The notes below the pieces were generated by a model, which saw only the letters and a list, made by a program, of their open reading frames with translations, did not search any database and was not told the origin of the DNA. A program made the translations under genes and the position numbers. From Bimastos eiseni (Eukaryota > Annelida > Clitellata > Crassiclitellata > Lumbricidae): 64,000 nt of DNA. Where the stretch lies: contig OY365806.1 in assembly GCA_959347315.1 (NCBI GenBank), positions 49,334,342-49,398,341 of the forward strand, in the 5' to 3' direction. Numbering within the stretch: the first letter of the stretch is position 1; every line of letters begins with the position of its first letter. Below, piece by piece: positions 41,601 through 53,600 of the stretch.

Positions 41601-44600
41601 ATCACCTGTTAGTTTCATCTGGCATTTCTTGTAAGGCATAGAGTATAATTGTAAACATAAACTCCAAATTTCTAATACACTAAAGCTAAGTGCTGGGAAC
41701 CAGCTTATCCATATGTGCAGTGTCAAGTCAGAGGGGATGGCCAGAGTTACCAAGTGAGTGAAGAGTCTAGCTGCCAGCAGGACCAGAGAGAGAGAAAGCA
41801 AACGAGCTGCTAAGGCAGGTTTTGTCAATGGAAATATGCATGAGGGAGCAGAAGAGTGGATGGATTAGCTTGACTGGATTCACTCTTTTATGTAGTGCCG
41901 ACCGACATTGTTACTAGCCAATCCTTTGACCATCGTAGTGTTTTGAGTCAGCTTTATAATGATGACAGCCAGGCATATCTGCAGTTCCTGGCATCTGATA
42001 TTTTTGTTGTGGCCATTATTCGGCAACTTTTGGTGGCGCATAGATATCATCGCTTGCTTCTCAATGCATTGAAAATGCAATTTATATGATTGGGTAATAG
42101 GCTGCTGGTTAGCATAATAAATTCGTTGGCCATATTCACCATGTTCCATAACTTTGTCATCTCTACATCTGTCTGTAGTCTTAGGTTGCCCTTGATCGAG
42201 AACTTACTTTTTCTGAACATGTTAATCTCCGATGTTGCGCTTGATTCATCAGACGTCAACAGCCACTGCCGCTACAAGACATTTTTAACTGTTAGAATGA
42301 TGATAGTTGCTTTTATTTGATGTGCTAATTATGGTTAATTTCTTGTTCTGTCTCAACTAATGTAGCATGTACTCTTGTACATTTGTTTATTAGTAGTAGG
42401 ATTGACTACTGTAGTGTTTTTTATGTGGACTTCCCTATTGGGTGCATTGACTTGAAAGCCTGATGTATGCAGCTGCTAGATGTACTGGTGGTATAACATA
42501 ATTATAGTCCATTCTTCCCATCATCTGAAGTTAACAGATTTGTTGTAAGAATTAAACTGATTAAAGAATATACTTACTTACTTACTGTATGAATCATTAT
42601 GTATCAAACAAAACTGTTTTAAATGTGATCAAAAGTTCAAAACCCATAGGTCATTCAACATGTAGGCTATTGTAAGGCATCGACTTTACCGCCAGACATG
42701 TCATGTACGGTCACAGTTTAGTTTGTTTGCAACTTCCTACGCTAACAGTGTTGTGCAGTCATGACTTGGAGGTTCGAATGCTTTTGGGGAACTGGTCTGA
42801 TGGTCTAGCGTTTGGATGAGCTGATGATCGGAAAGGGCTGACTTATGGACAGACTAACAATGACAGTCTGACCAGTGGATTTAGTTGGACAATAGGTTAT
42901 TTCTACCTTTTGCATACATACACTGCAGATAACACATTGTATAGGTTTTGATGTATGTAAGTTTTTCAACATTGACAGGTTGTACGTAGAAGATGATGGG
43001 CTTATCAGTAAGTTGTACATTACGAGCATACAGGCTGAGGATGCGGGCAAGTACAGCTGCCAAGCAAGAATCGGTGGGATTGATGAAGAGAAATCTGTTT
43101 CTATAGAAATTTTTCGTAAGTGACAACGTTATCTCATTTTTTAAACTTGTACATTTTTGAGCATTCTTTTTATATCTCGATGAAATTACTAGCAAACCAT
43201 TTGATCTAATGTTTGTAAAAGCATTAATCTTATTCACCTTAAAATGACCTTACATCTTACATTTAACAGCCAAATATTTCATTTGAGTGATTCTCAGTTT
43301 GGCAGTTTCCTTTGATTTTGACTTGATCTTGAATTGACCTTGGGTTGACCCAATGTCATTTCAAGATCAAAATCAAGGGAATTAACTGAACATAGAATCA
43401 CCAAAATACTTTTGAGTTATCCATGGCCAGTTTTCTTTGATTTTGACCTTTTGACCTTGAAATAATATTGTACTTTCAGGCTATTGTTGTGCAATAGATA
43501 AGAAGTCCTTGTTTAGCTTGATAAATTATTTTGCACTTGATATGCTGATGCTGCTAAGTGCTGTTGCTTACGATGATGAGGCTGAATGTGATGTTGCTGC
43601 TGTTGCTGATGATGACTGTACTGATGATGCTGATGACAATAAGGATGCTGATGACGATGATGATGAATATCATTACTTGTCATCACTGTCAAGACATCCA
43701 TTCTCGATCCCATTTGACATTTCTTGTCCAAGTTGATGAGATGCTTCCTGCTGTTGCTTTGTATTCATCCGTTCTGCCGGATCTTTTGTCTCATTTCAGG
43801 ATCAACTTTAATGCTCACCTTTATAGTTGCAGTCCAAAGTATTTTTATGAATCGGTCAAAAGCAGGCCGTTATACAGCCGTTTGGATAGGATAATATCAA
43901 TAATTGCCAGTCCCTTGTACAGAGAGTAGTGTTTAGTTAGATGTTGTGCTACTTGGAATCATGCAGCCTCTTGCCAAGACTATAGCAGGAAAGGCCATTC
44001 AACAGGGAGGTTTTTGTTGCGGCTTTAACCAACTTCTGTGATACTATTGATGCAGGGCACATCATGTTGCTGCTCTCCTCATTGTGAGCGCAGTTCATGT
44101 TTTTTGTAAGATCTCGCTGACCCGATTCATAACCTCCAATGGAATGATCATCAGTCTTGTGGCATTTGTTCTTGGATAGACGAACCTTTATTTTGGGAAT
44201 TCACTCAGGTACATTGATTTGTTTGCGAGTACCATTCATTGTCCTATGCGACACAGTTCTTGGACCGCTTTGATACAACTTATTAGCACCTCTGAGTAGA
44301 TTTCTTGAAGAGGTGCTATATCAAGCCTCATTGCTTCAAATTTGCAACTTCTATTGTTTTTATCTAATGCAGAGGTCCCCAAAGTTTTGGATACAGAGGG
44401 CACTTTAGCGATTCAGTGAGAGGTTGCAGGCCACAGGGTAGGCCTACCATACGAGCGCCTAAGTTGCAGATCCTTATCAAATATGTAGCAGGCTTAGCTT
44501 ATAAATATAAGGCGTAGAAGTATAAAAGCTTAGGCGTACTCATATGCGTATAATAAGGTTAAATAAACAGTAATGAAGTGCTTGAATTGAAAACTAAAAA

Positions 44601-47600
44601 TGTACAAGAATTTTGCAACTCATGAATAGGCCCTATTTATTTAATTTATTATTGAATAAAATTTATAACTGGACAGTGTCCCCAGTTTCAGTAGACCTAC
44701 TCTCGTCCTTTCCTAGTGAAAATGCAACAAACTTTTCAGGCTTGAATTGAAGTTGATTTTCAAGATCTTTACCAATGTCTTCAATGTGGCATGTCATAGT
44801 TTGACTTGACAAACTGACTTCCTTGAATGCATTTCTTTTTTTGGGACACACCTTATCTACCACTCTCATAATTCAGGCAGTCCTATAAAAATTCACCATC
44901 ACTGAACGGCTAACATTTTTTGCAATTTCATGAGCGACAATATAGCAGGTCTCAGGATTTGTTTAGTTGATCTTACTAACTTGTCTGAAGATCGCCTGCT
45001 GGACTTAAAGTGCAGTTTGTAATTTTGCCAACTCTTGTTTTTTCTCTTTTCTGCCAACATAAGCAACGTTATCCTGATGGTTGGTCTCGTAATGTTTTGT
45101 GACATCTTGAAGTTGATCCTGAAAGGAGACAGAAGATCAAACAGAATGGATGGATACAGAAAGAAAGTTCCTAACTTGGGGCCAGAAATCGAGAAAGCTT
45201 GTCTGCGAAGAACAGTTCCATGTTGTGACACAATGAGAGAAACAATTAGATAATCTGAGTGAATAATCGTAGACAATGATTTGGTCTACCATCTGTTAAA
45301 GGTTGACCAAATCAATTCTCTTCCTCTGTGCTCTGTGGGTTCTGCTTTCACCATTTGCTTCAGATCAAAATCGTTTGACCCAATTTATTGTAAGATGCTG
45401 CTGTTACCATCATGAATTTTATTCTTGCATGGTAACATGTCTGGACTATTACAGGCCAGCCATAGTTTTAAACTTGCCACACAGTCTGTCATCAATGATC
45501 ATTGTCAACATGAAAAAATCTCCAATGTTTTGAGTTACATAGAGACATTCTGCACTGGCTTCCAGTCACATTAAAGAGTCTTTTTATTTGACAGAGCATT
45601 CCTGAGTGGTATACCCACAGAATACATCAGGGTATTGTGTGTTTCTGTGTTGAGCCAGCTGTGCATGAAAATTTTATTCATTGCTTCTGTTCAACAATTT
45701 CGAAAATTAATGTCATTGTTTTATGTGGCATCTCTTCAAATGAAGCAAATTGCTATTGCAAAATTTCTTAGTAACAGTAATGTTATAGTATTTTATAATA
45801 GTAATTATTTGACAATTATAATAAAATAAAATTCATATTTTAATTATTTTATGTTTCTTGTGAATAAAGGTGACATCACATTCGAAAACTTTCCACTGGA
45901 ACAGCATCCAAAGATCTATACGGATGCTTTAATATCTTGTCTGGTTACGGGGCAACCAGTACCCGCAGTCTCATGGCGCAGCAAAGGAAACCGACTGAGG
46001 GGTGATCAGTTTCATATTCTGCAGCTTTACAACTTTTTTGTTTCTTATCTTTTTTCACAAGGGTTGGAAGAATTCCTCAGACGTTAAAACTTATTGTTAT
46101 TTTGTTGTTATTATTATTATTAATATTATTATTATTATTATCATCATCATCATCAATCGTTATTTTTATAAGTATTATTATTATTCGGAGCATGGATATT
46201 GGATTAAAATAGTTTTAATTTTGCTGCATGAAGGTTTCTTGGAATTATGCATGAATTTTAAAATTATTTTACAAAATAACGATTTTATCAATTTTTTTAT
46301 AAACCAGCCAAATAGCATCTAATCAGCCATTCATGGTTATTTATAGTTCCCAATAGTTACTTGCTCTAACAATTTTCCTGATTATGCAATCTCTTGATAC
46401 ATCCATTTTCAATGTACGGTTCAGGCTTCATAAGACACTGACTGCAATAAAACTGACTCCCGACAAATCCCATTAACATGACACAGTTTCATTGGATTGT
46501 GTTTTTTCAGTCGGATGTACTTGTATGTGCATTAAGTTCTTTTCAGCCGGGGTTGGATTGGGAGCGCTTCTGAGTAGTAACCATGTAGGGGTGCTATATA
46601 AATTTTTATAATAAATGAATAAAATGCCACTCAAGCGGTTGAATCTACTTCATATTGTACTTCATTTGCTTGTCCATGAATAATCATTGACTTCACAACA
46701 TGATGTTGAAATTGCAGACATGTGTTTTCACCTCAATTAATTCAAAGTCAGTTGTGTCTATATGAAAACCAGCATTCCCTTGATAATGATGGAAAACCAA
46801 TTGAAAATGAGTTCCATGTCTCCATCAATCCCTGTTGTCCTCCTCATCTGAACCACTATCAACTTGTGCAATATCGTTCCCCTCAGATGGATCGTCATCA
46901 CAAGATTCTTCGTAATTCATGTCACCGTCATCAGTAGCCTGGGTAGATGTCAATAAATCTCGAACTTGTGCAGCTGATAATCTACGTATCATTCTTGCCA
47001 TATTAGTCACTTTTTTATAGACAAAAACTATGACGTGACACCAATGAATTCATAATTCATTATAAAAGGGATAATTTCGCCATCTACCGGAGAAACATTA
47101 TTTTCAGTTATATGATTCATTATTTTTTTTTCATTGGAGTACGCGATATCGGTGTATTCCATACGTCTAGCAGTATATTATATCAAGTGAGCTTGAACAG
47201 TATTTGTGATGAGATGCACTCATCATCAGCATACGGGATTATAATTTTATGATGATACATATTCGTCATCTGCAGCAAAAAGGTTGAGTCATCAAAGCCC
47301 ATTATGTACATTATCATCAACAGGAAAATATTTTATTCAGGTCTCCTTGTTAATTCCTACCTTTTCTTAGCATTTTGTATCTCTATTAACAACTGATGTT
47401 CCAACTTGCAATTAAATATAACTGATGATTATTGTCAACTGTCAACTGTGTTTTAAAGATGGATTGTTAGTGTTATTACGAACATATTTCATGTGTACAT
47501 TGTCACACAGTAATGCCAATCTGAAGTGGTGGTAGTCAGTTTCCAGGTGAAGAGCAGTTAGATATTGAGATGTTTGAAAGAAAATGTGAAATAGCGGGTT

Positions 47601-50600
47601 TCGATGCATTTCTTGAGAGAAGAAAAAAAGATTGAGCAACAGATAAACAGTTTAAGTCAGTCCTATTCCTTGGGGGCACAATGTGGAATGCAAGAGAGCC
47701 ATTGACAGCCTTACATTGAGGTTTAACCAAATGAACCATACCCAAAGATTGCAGACTGTTTGCAAGCGATTTGCTAGTGGTTGAAATTAGGGATGAACCT
47801 AAACTCAGTTCGGAACTCAGCACGGACCGAATTTCATAGCACTCAACATTACTGGGACAAGCAATGGGTCTGAGTATTAACCTTTTTGATTTTCTATTTT
47901 GATAACGAAAATCTGATTTTTTAATATACAAAAACGACGATCAACCTTGCTAAAAACAAATGCTGTTATTTTATTTACAATTTAACGACAATCGACCTAA
48001 CCAAAGCACAAATACTGCTTACTAGTTACGACTTCCTAGTGTAAACTAAGGCAGAAGTTAAAAAATCATAAAAGTTGTGCTGCTGCCAAACTGAAAATCA
48101 AGAGAATGAGACTTTTTAAATATTCGAAACATGGACTCAGCAAAATTGAACAAGTAATACTCGGACTCGGCAAGAAATTCAAGCTCTGTTCATCTGTAGT
48201 TGAAGTAGTGATCATTGTGAAGGTTTTTAGGTAAGACAGGCTGCTTTAATATTAGTTTTGCATGCCACAGGGAGCCAATGCAGGTGATCAAGCAGAATTT
48301 TGTAAGTGTGCAGTGTACTTACACACCATGGTCTACCACGCAAGCCAGAAGAGTTTGGATTTCTGTGATCCTGTTAGTTTCAAGATCTGAAATGCCATCA
48401 TGGCATGAGCAGACAAAAGAGCTGGTCATGTATGGATTGTGGCAGACCTTAATGTGATGATTGCTTTAATATAAGAGAAACAAGATTTGCAAACTTGTAT
48501 TAAGTGGGTCGAAATGTGAAACTGTAACTGTCGTTGTGACCCCCGAAATTCATATTATTAAATGCTTTATATATACAATCTTATTTAAAAGATTGCAGTA
48601 GTTGTTAAGATGTCTTTATACTGTAGGAGGTTAATTATTCAATTAATTAATCAAACCAGTTTCTTTTACTAGCATAACAGTGGATAATAATTATGTGGAA
48701 TTTGGGATCAAAGTTTCAACTACTAATATTTGTTTGATCTTTTTTGTTATTATTATTATTATTATTATTGCTACTACTGCTACTGCTATGACTACGATGG
48801 GCACGATTTGTGAAATTGTTATTCGATTGGCATTAGCTACTCAAATTTGCCAATGAATTGGAATTGGCAAAATCTTTTAGCTAATCAATTAGGATTAGCT
48901 ACAGCAGAAGCTAATTGATTTGCAATTAGAATTAGATTTAGATAATTGATACATATCTTTACATCACGAATTTGTGAATTGTTTATCAAAGCACAGCATA
49001 TTACTACAGCAAGTTGCTGCAGTCTAGCACAATGCCAAAAGCTGCACAACTCAATTGTTTTGTGAGAACAGTCCACAAACCAACACCCAACAACACACTA
49101 CATTGGTCAATACACACTGCAATTATTGACATTGCTAGTAGCATACTGCATAAGTTCACTCTCACATTTTGCAACCATTTGGTTGTCAACCTGAATTCAC
49201 CTTGACAGGACTGATGAAGTTTGGCACTAACGTAATTAGCGTTATTAAGTTTACCACTTATAATAACAACTGTTATTATAAGTGGTGAACTTAATAATGC
49301 CAATTAGAATCAACTTATGTTAGTGCCAAACTTCGTCCTAAATGTATCAATAAGGAATCTGATGAATATAATGAATAGGGGATGGTGAAAACCTGTTAAC
49401 GGCAATATGAATGAATGTCTGTCATCATATGAGATTGAAAGTGAATTCATCCATGTGCATGATTCTAGGTGAGCGTTATTCAGTGACCGATGATGGACTC
49501 AGAATCCGCAACATAACGGAGTCAGACAATGGCAACTACACCTGCCGCGGTGAATTGGAGTACGACGGACGTTACAATGAACGCACGATTTCCGTCACTG
49601 TGCACAGTAAGTTGTGATTGGAACCTGGAAAATTAATCAGGCTTTGATGAACTTATCCACTAGATCCTGATTTTCAGTAGATTTAGGATTAAGAGGTGGT
49701 ATGTAATGGTCTAGTGATCAGCATGTTCATGTCAATCCTCGGGTCACAAGTTCAACACCCTAGGACAGCACAGCTTCCAATTTGTTTGCTTTTGTTGGTT
49801 TTGTTTTAAGGCTAGCTGTTTGGGGTATGCATAGTGCAGAAATCTAGTGGCTATGATACTGATCTATCAACACAGAGGTTAGACTTTCAAAGCCATGCTT
49901 GGCCAGAAGGACGTGTCTCATGACAAACTCCGCTATATACAGTACAAGTAGGCCTATGGTAAGCTATGGATGGAAAGATTATTCTGAGTGATTCCCTAAT
50001 GATGCCTTACTTTATTTTGCCTTAGACCTAATCTTTAATATTGCTAGTGTGAATGACCTTATTATACCTTGCCATACCGTACTTCAACTAGCTCATCCAA
50101 TCTTATCTCATGTACCTTACCTGAAATTGTTTTAACTTATCGTACGTTGCCTTACTTACATTTGGTTTGTCTTCAGTTCCTCCGACAATCATAAAGGCAC
50201 CTGGAGATGTGGAGGCCAAACAAGGAGACCAAGTTTCTCTGGCTTGTGAAGCAGATGGTCTGCCAAAACCAGAGTACAAGTTCTACAAGGTTGGAATTAT
50301 GCATCTGGAGAATGCATCTCTAAGAGGGCAATGTACTGAATCACGAATCACTCAGAGTTTGTACTCATTAATAATCAGTGAAAGTGGTAGCAATGGTAGT
50401 CGTAGAATTTGTATCCAATATTTAAGGAGGTCTTGTAACTGTAAGATTCTGTGACATTGACTTTGTGTATCCTATTTCTTAACAGATAGCAGCTAAGGAA
50501 CGCCACTGCCGAGTTTGTCTTACTTAAAATAAGAGTATTTTAAATGAGTCGAGTTGGGTATTTTCATTACAGAGCAGAATGGTATTCCGTATTAATGACT

Positions 50601-53600
50601 TTTTACCATGCAATTGTTTCAAGATATAAGCTTCTATAGAGAATGCAATATTGTTCAATGGAAGTATTTTAACCCTTTAAGGACAGGCATGGGTTCAAAT
50701 TGACTTGGAAACCAATGCAGCTCATCATTAAGGGATTAAAGGCTTGTTAAAGTAACTTAGTATTTCATTGACAAGAGTGATATCTAGTGTAATAATGATG
50801 TCTTGTGGCTGCTTAAGGATGGTGGCGATGTGCCTCTGAAAAGCTCAGAAAACATAGAAATCAGTGAAACGAATGGATCAATACGATTTATATCTCTGGT
50901 GAAACTGGATGAGGGTAGTTACACCTGCAATGCCACCAACAGTGTTGGTTACAATACCAGTGTTGGTAAAGTTAAAGTGCTAGGTGAGTGCTTGCTTTGG
51001 GCTTGTTTAATTCTAATTAATACTAAGGTGACTATTCATTTGATAATTTTTAATATTTCTTAATCTTTCTTTCAGAATCTTTCATATTCACATAGCAGTT
51101 GCAATGAGTGTATACATGTGTGTATGGGAGAGAGAAAGATAGAGTGAGAGGTAGAGAGGAAAGGAGAGAGCACATGTACATATATGTATTCTTTAAGTAT
51201 GTAAGTAAGTAAGTATAATCTTTAATCAAATGTCTGCAAACGCATGACGCGTACAAATGTACGAACAAAACATCTGAATGCATAATCAGTTGGAAGTATA
51301 AAAATTAGTAAATGCCAGGGTAGTTACTATGAGGGCCAGGCAGGAGGAAAAGTCAACGGGGGTTAAGGCGCTGATACAATAATCTTATAATAAAGCCACA
51401 CCGGGTGAAATCATCAGCCCGGGGAACAGACCTGTTGTGAGCACGCGGTCGCAACTGGTGCTCCACACTCCTAATAGGGGGAAGAAGATTTTTTAGAATG
51501 TGGTCAGCGTTAAAGAGGATGGAATTAAACAGGGAGACATCGGCTCATTCGCAGAGTTCATCAAATGATAATTGTTCAGAGGGGAGCATCCTGTGTCGCA
51601 CCAGCTTCCGAACAACAGCATTGAGGCGAGCATGGTGGGTCACATTAGTGAAACCATACCATGCTGGAGACCCATGCAGAAGGCGGGCTAGAGTAGTAGC
51701 CCACGCAATGAAGCCCATGGGCTCTAAGGACGCGCAAGGCGTAGAAAGACTGATTAGCTCTAGTATATGTGCATCAGGGCAAAGCCTAGATGTGAGTACA
51801 ACCCCCAAAATGTTCATCTCCTCCACCCTATGGATTCCAAGCATTGGGGGTGGCAAGGCATCACCTCTGGCTCTAGGTCTACTTTATGTTTTTATGTGTA
51901 TAAATGTAGGTAGTGCTGCTAATGCAGGAGAAACTGGGGAACTATGTGAATCACTTTCACCAAACCCTTTCATGCTGCATGTACATTTGCTTTTTATCTT
52001 TTCTTGTTTGATTATAGAAGAAAGTTTGAGAAAAGTACAGCCAAATCAGCTTATAAATTTCATGAAATCACTTTCGACCACAGTTTAACTATGTAGCAAG
52101 AATTGTAAACACCGAACTTCTGCAGGCTCTGCGAATTTCATTGGCCATTTTGGTTGATTGTACGATTATATTCATCAATATGTATGCAGAATTTGCTCAC
52201 TAACTTCGAACATGTTGGAGTTCTCTAGTGCAGACTTATTATTCATCGACTTTGTCGAGGATTTTGTGCGTTTAAGACGCATTTTGATCTCAAGTTGCCT
52301 TGGCCATGTGACTGCTTCATGCCCATCCTCTGATGTACATGGTCAGCCATGAGGACCGTTTACGCCTCCTGTGTTTTCGTCTCGTTGGAGGATGGCTAAC
52401 ATGGCCTTTGGGTGACCTTTACCGATAGTCACAGGTGGCTATTCAATCTACTGACCAAGACACGATGAATGCCTTTTCTGCGTCCTCTCCACCTCAACGA
52501 ATATTCGAACTCGCGTCATATTCCACCAGTAAGTACTACTTGTCAACTTCATCACTGTGTCTGCGAACGCTGTCAGCAGTCGTTGCTCTACCCTTTCTGC
52601 GCCACTTGGCCCAGAGACTCTGAACATCCTTGCCATCTGTCAACTGTCGATGGGAATTCGTTGGTTGGTTCTACAGTCCACACTTGTGTGTGGGCCCACC
52701 ACTGGTGACTCTTTTTTAGCTTTTTGTGCACTGTTTTGCTAACTGATGTATTATATTCATTCATAATGACATTTAACATCATATAGGCCAGCGCAGAGAG
52801 CGCCTCTGAGTAGATTTCTTGAAGAGGCACTATATCAAGTTTCATTGATTGAGCAAATGATCAAGTGGTTGATGGATTGAATGAGTGATTGGCACTTCTT
52901 CAGGCTTCCCTCGCTTTGATGTGTGAGCCTACTTTTATTTACAGAATCTGTTATCGGTTTATGGAATGACTGATCGATTGACTGGCACACATTGCATTGA
53001 TTGGAATAGAGTTAATTTATTTAATGAGGATATTTGATTTAGTGAATCAGGAAGTGGTTGTTACATTTTCAGTTAAACCAACAATTGCCCAATTTGATGA
53101 TGTTGTGGGTGTCCAAGACAAAGAGGTGAATATCACCTGTATTTCTGAAGGCGATCCTCCACCAACGTTAACAATTCACAAAGAGGGCACCACCAAAGTC
53201 TACCAGATTGGATCCAATGTACGAAAGTGACCATCACTAATATACCTGTAATTTCTAATAAATGGGATCCCATCTAATGACTTCTATGGTACCATTGTCT
53301 CAATGCACAAACTTTTAATCAAGCACAAGCTTTGGCTGCTATAAGTTAGACTGTGGTAATAAATCATAGTTCTTATGGCATTCTTCATTATTGCATGAAT
53401 TCTCAAATCACATATATACTTAGTGTATCGTGATATTTTGAATCCATGCTGAATCTAATGGTTGCAAGTTTTCGTCCGTGCAATGGACTCCATGTGATGA
53501 CACTCGGCGCATGCTTTTCTAGTTGGTTGAATTCAAATTTGATGAATTGCATGCATGATAAGTTAATTAGCAAGTCCTGTGTAAAGAAACATTGCCAGAA

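Larger units (their letters stand above)
30998..42978 (+). other. Intron 2 (12.0 kb)
   Basis: Splits Ig1. It contains a SINE (32171-32370), GAT repeats, LINE-derived antisense sequence at 36232-37370, a TG microsatellite, a piggyBac remnant (39640-40380), a MITE (41134-41516) and a LINE fragment (42160-42590). The stretches 31000-32170, 32370-34800, 35300-36230, 37370-38560 and 38630-39640 show nothing I can assign. A short hairpin at 34889-34910 (ACCCGTGA/TCACGGGT) and a 30-bp direct repeat near 35118 and 35160 (TTTTAATAACTGCAAATATA) are present. Confidence 0.75.
43116..45869 (+). other. Intron 3 (2.75 kb)
   Basis: Contains a long palindrome (43288-43400), GAT/GCT repeats (43540-43680), a repeat-derived block (43740-44345) and an internally deleted hAT element (44370-45118). 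A possible small LINE piece at 45535-45625 reads RDILHWLPVTLKS on the plus strand, like 'LHWLPV' of LINE ORF2. Confidence 0.8.
46002..49468 (+). other. Intron 4 (3.5 kb)
   Basis: Contains ATT/ATC microsatellites (46097-46170 and 48745-48800), a repeat 3' end (46540-46625), a piggyBac N-terminal remnant (46825-47010), a MITE (47788-48198) and a long hairpin (49206-49340). The stretch 47090-47780 has no recognisable content. Confidence 0.8.
50984..53072 (+). other. Intron 7 (2.1 kb)
   Basis: Almost all of it is occupied by two LINE fragments, one antisense (51190-51860) and one sense (about 52160-52870). A GA-rich patch is at 51128-51170. Confidence 0.8.

Noticed and set aside
43509..43929. 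Overlapping frames rich in Asp, Met/Leu or His
   Set aside because: Low-complexity GAT/GCT repeat leaves several frames open; no domain.
49690..49910. Functional tRNA genes
   Set aside because: Box A and box B-like motifs are present but the acceptor, anticodon and T stems do not close; better explained as decayed SINE heads.
51498..52088. Longest open frame in the window (196 codons, plus strand)
   Set aside because: It lies opposite a minus-strand LINE reverse-transcriptase fragment whose peptide is recognisable; the plus-strand translation has no family features.
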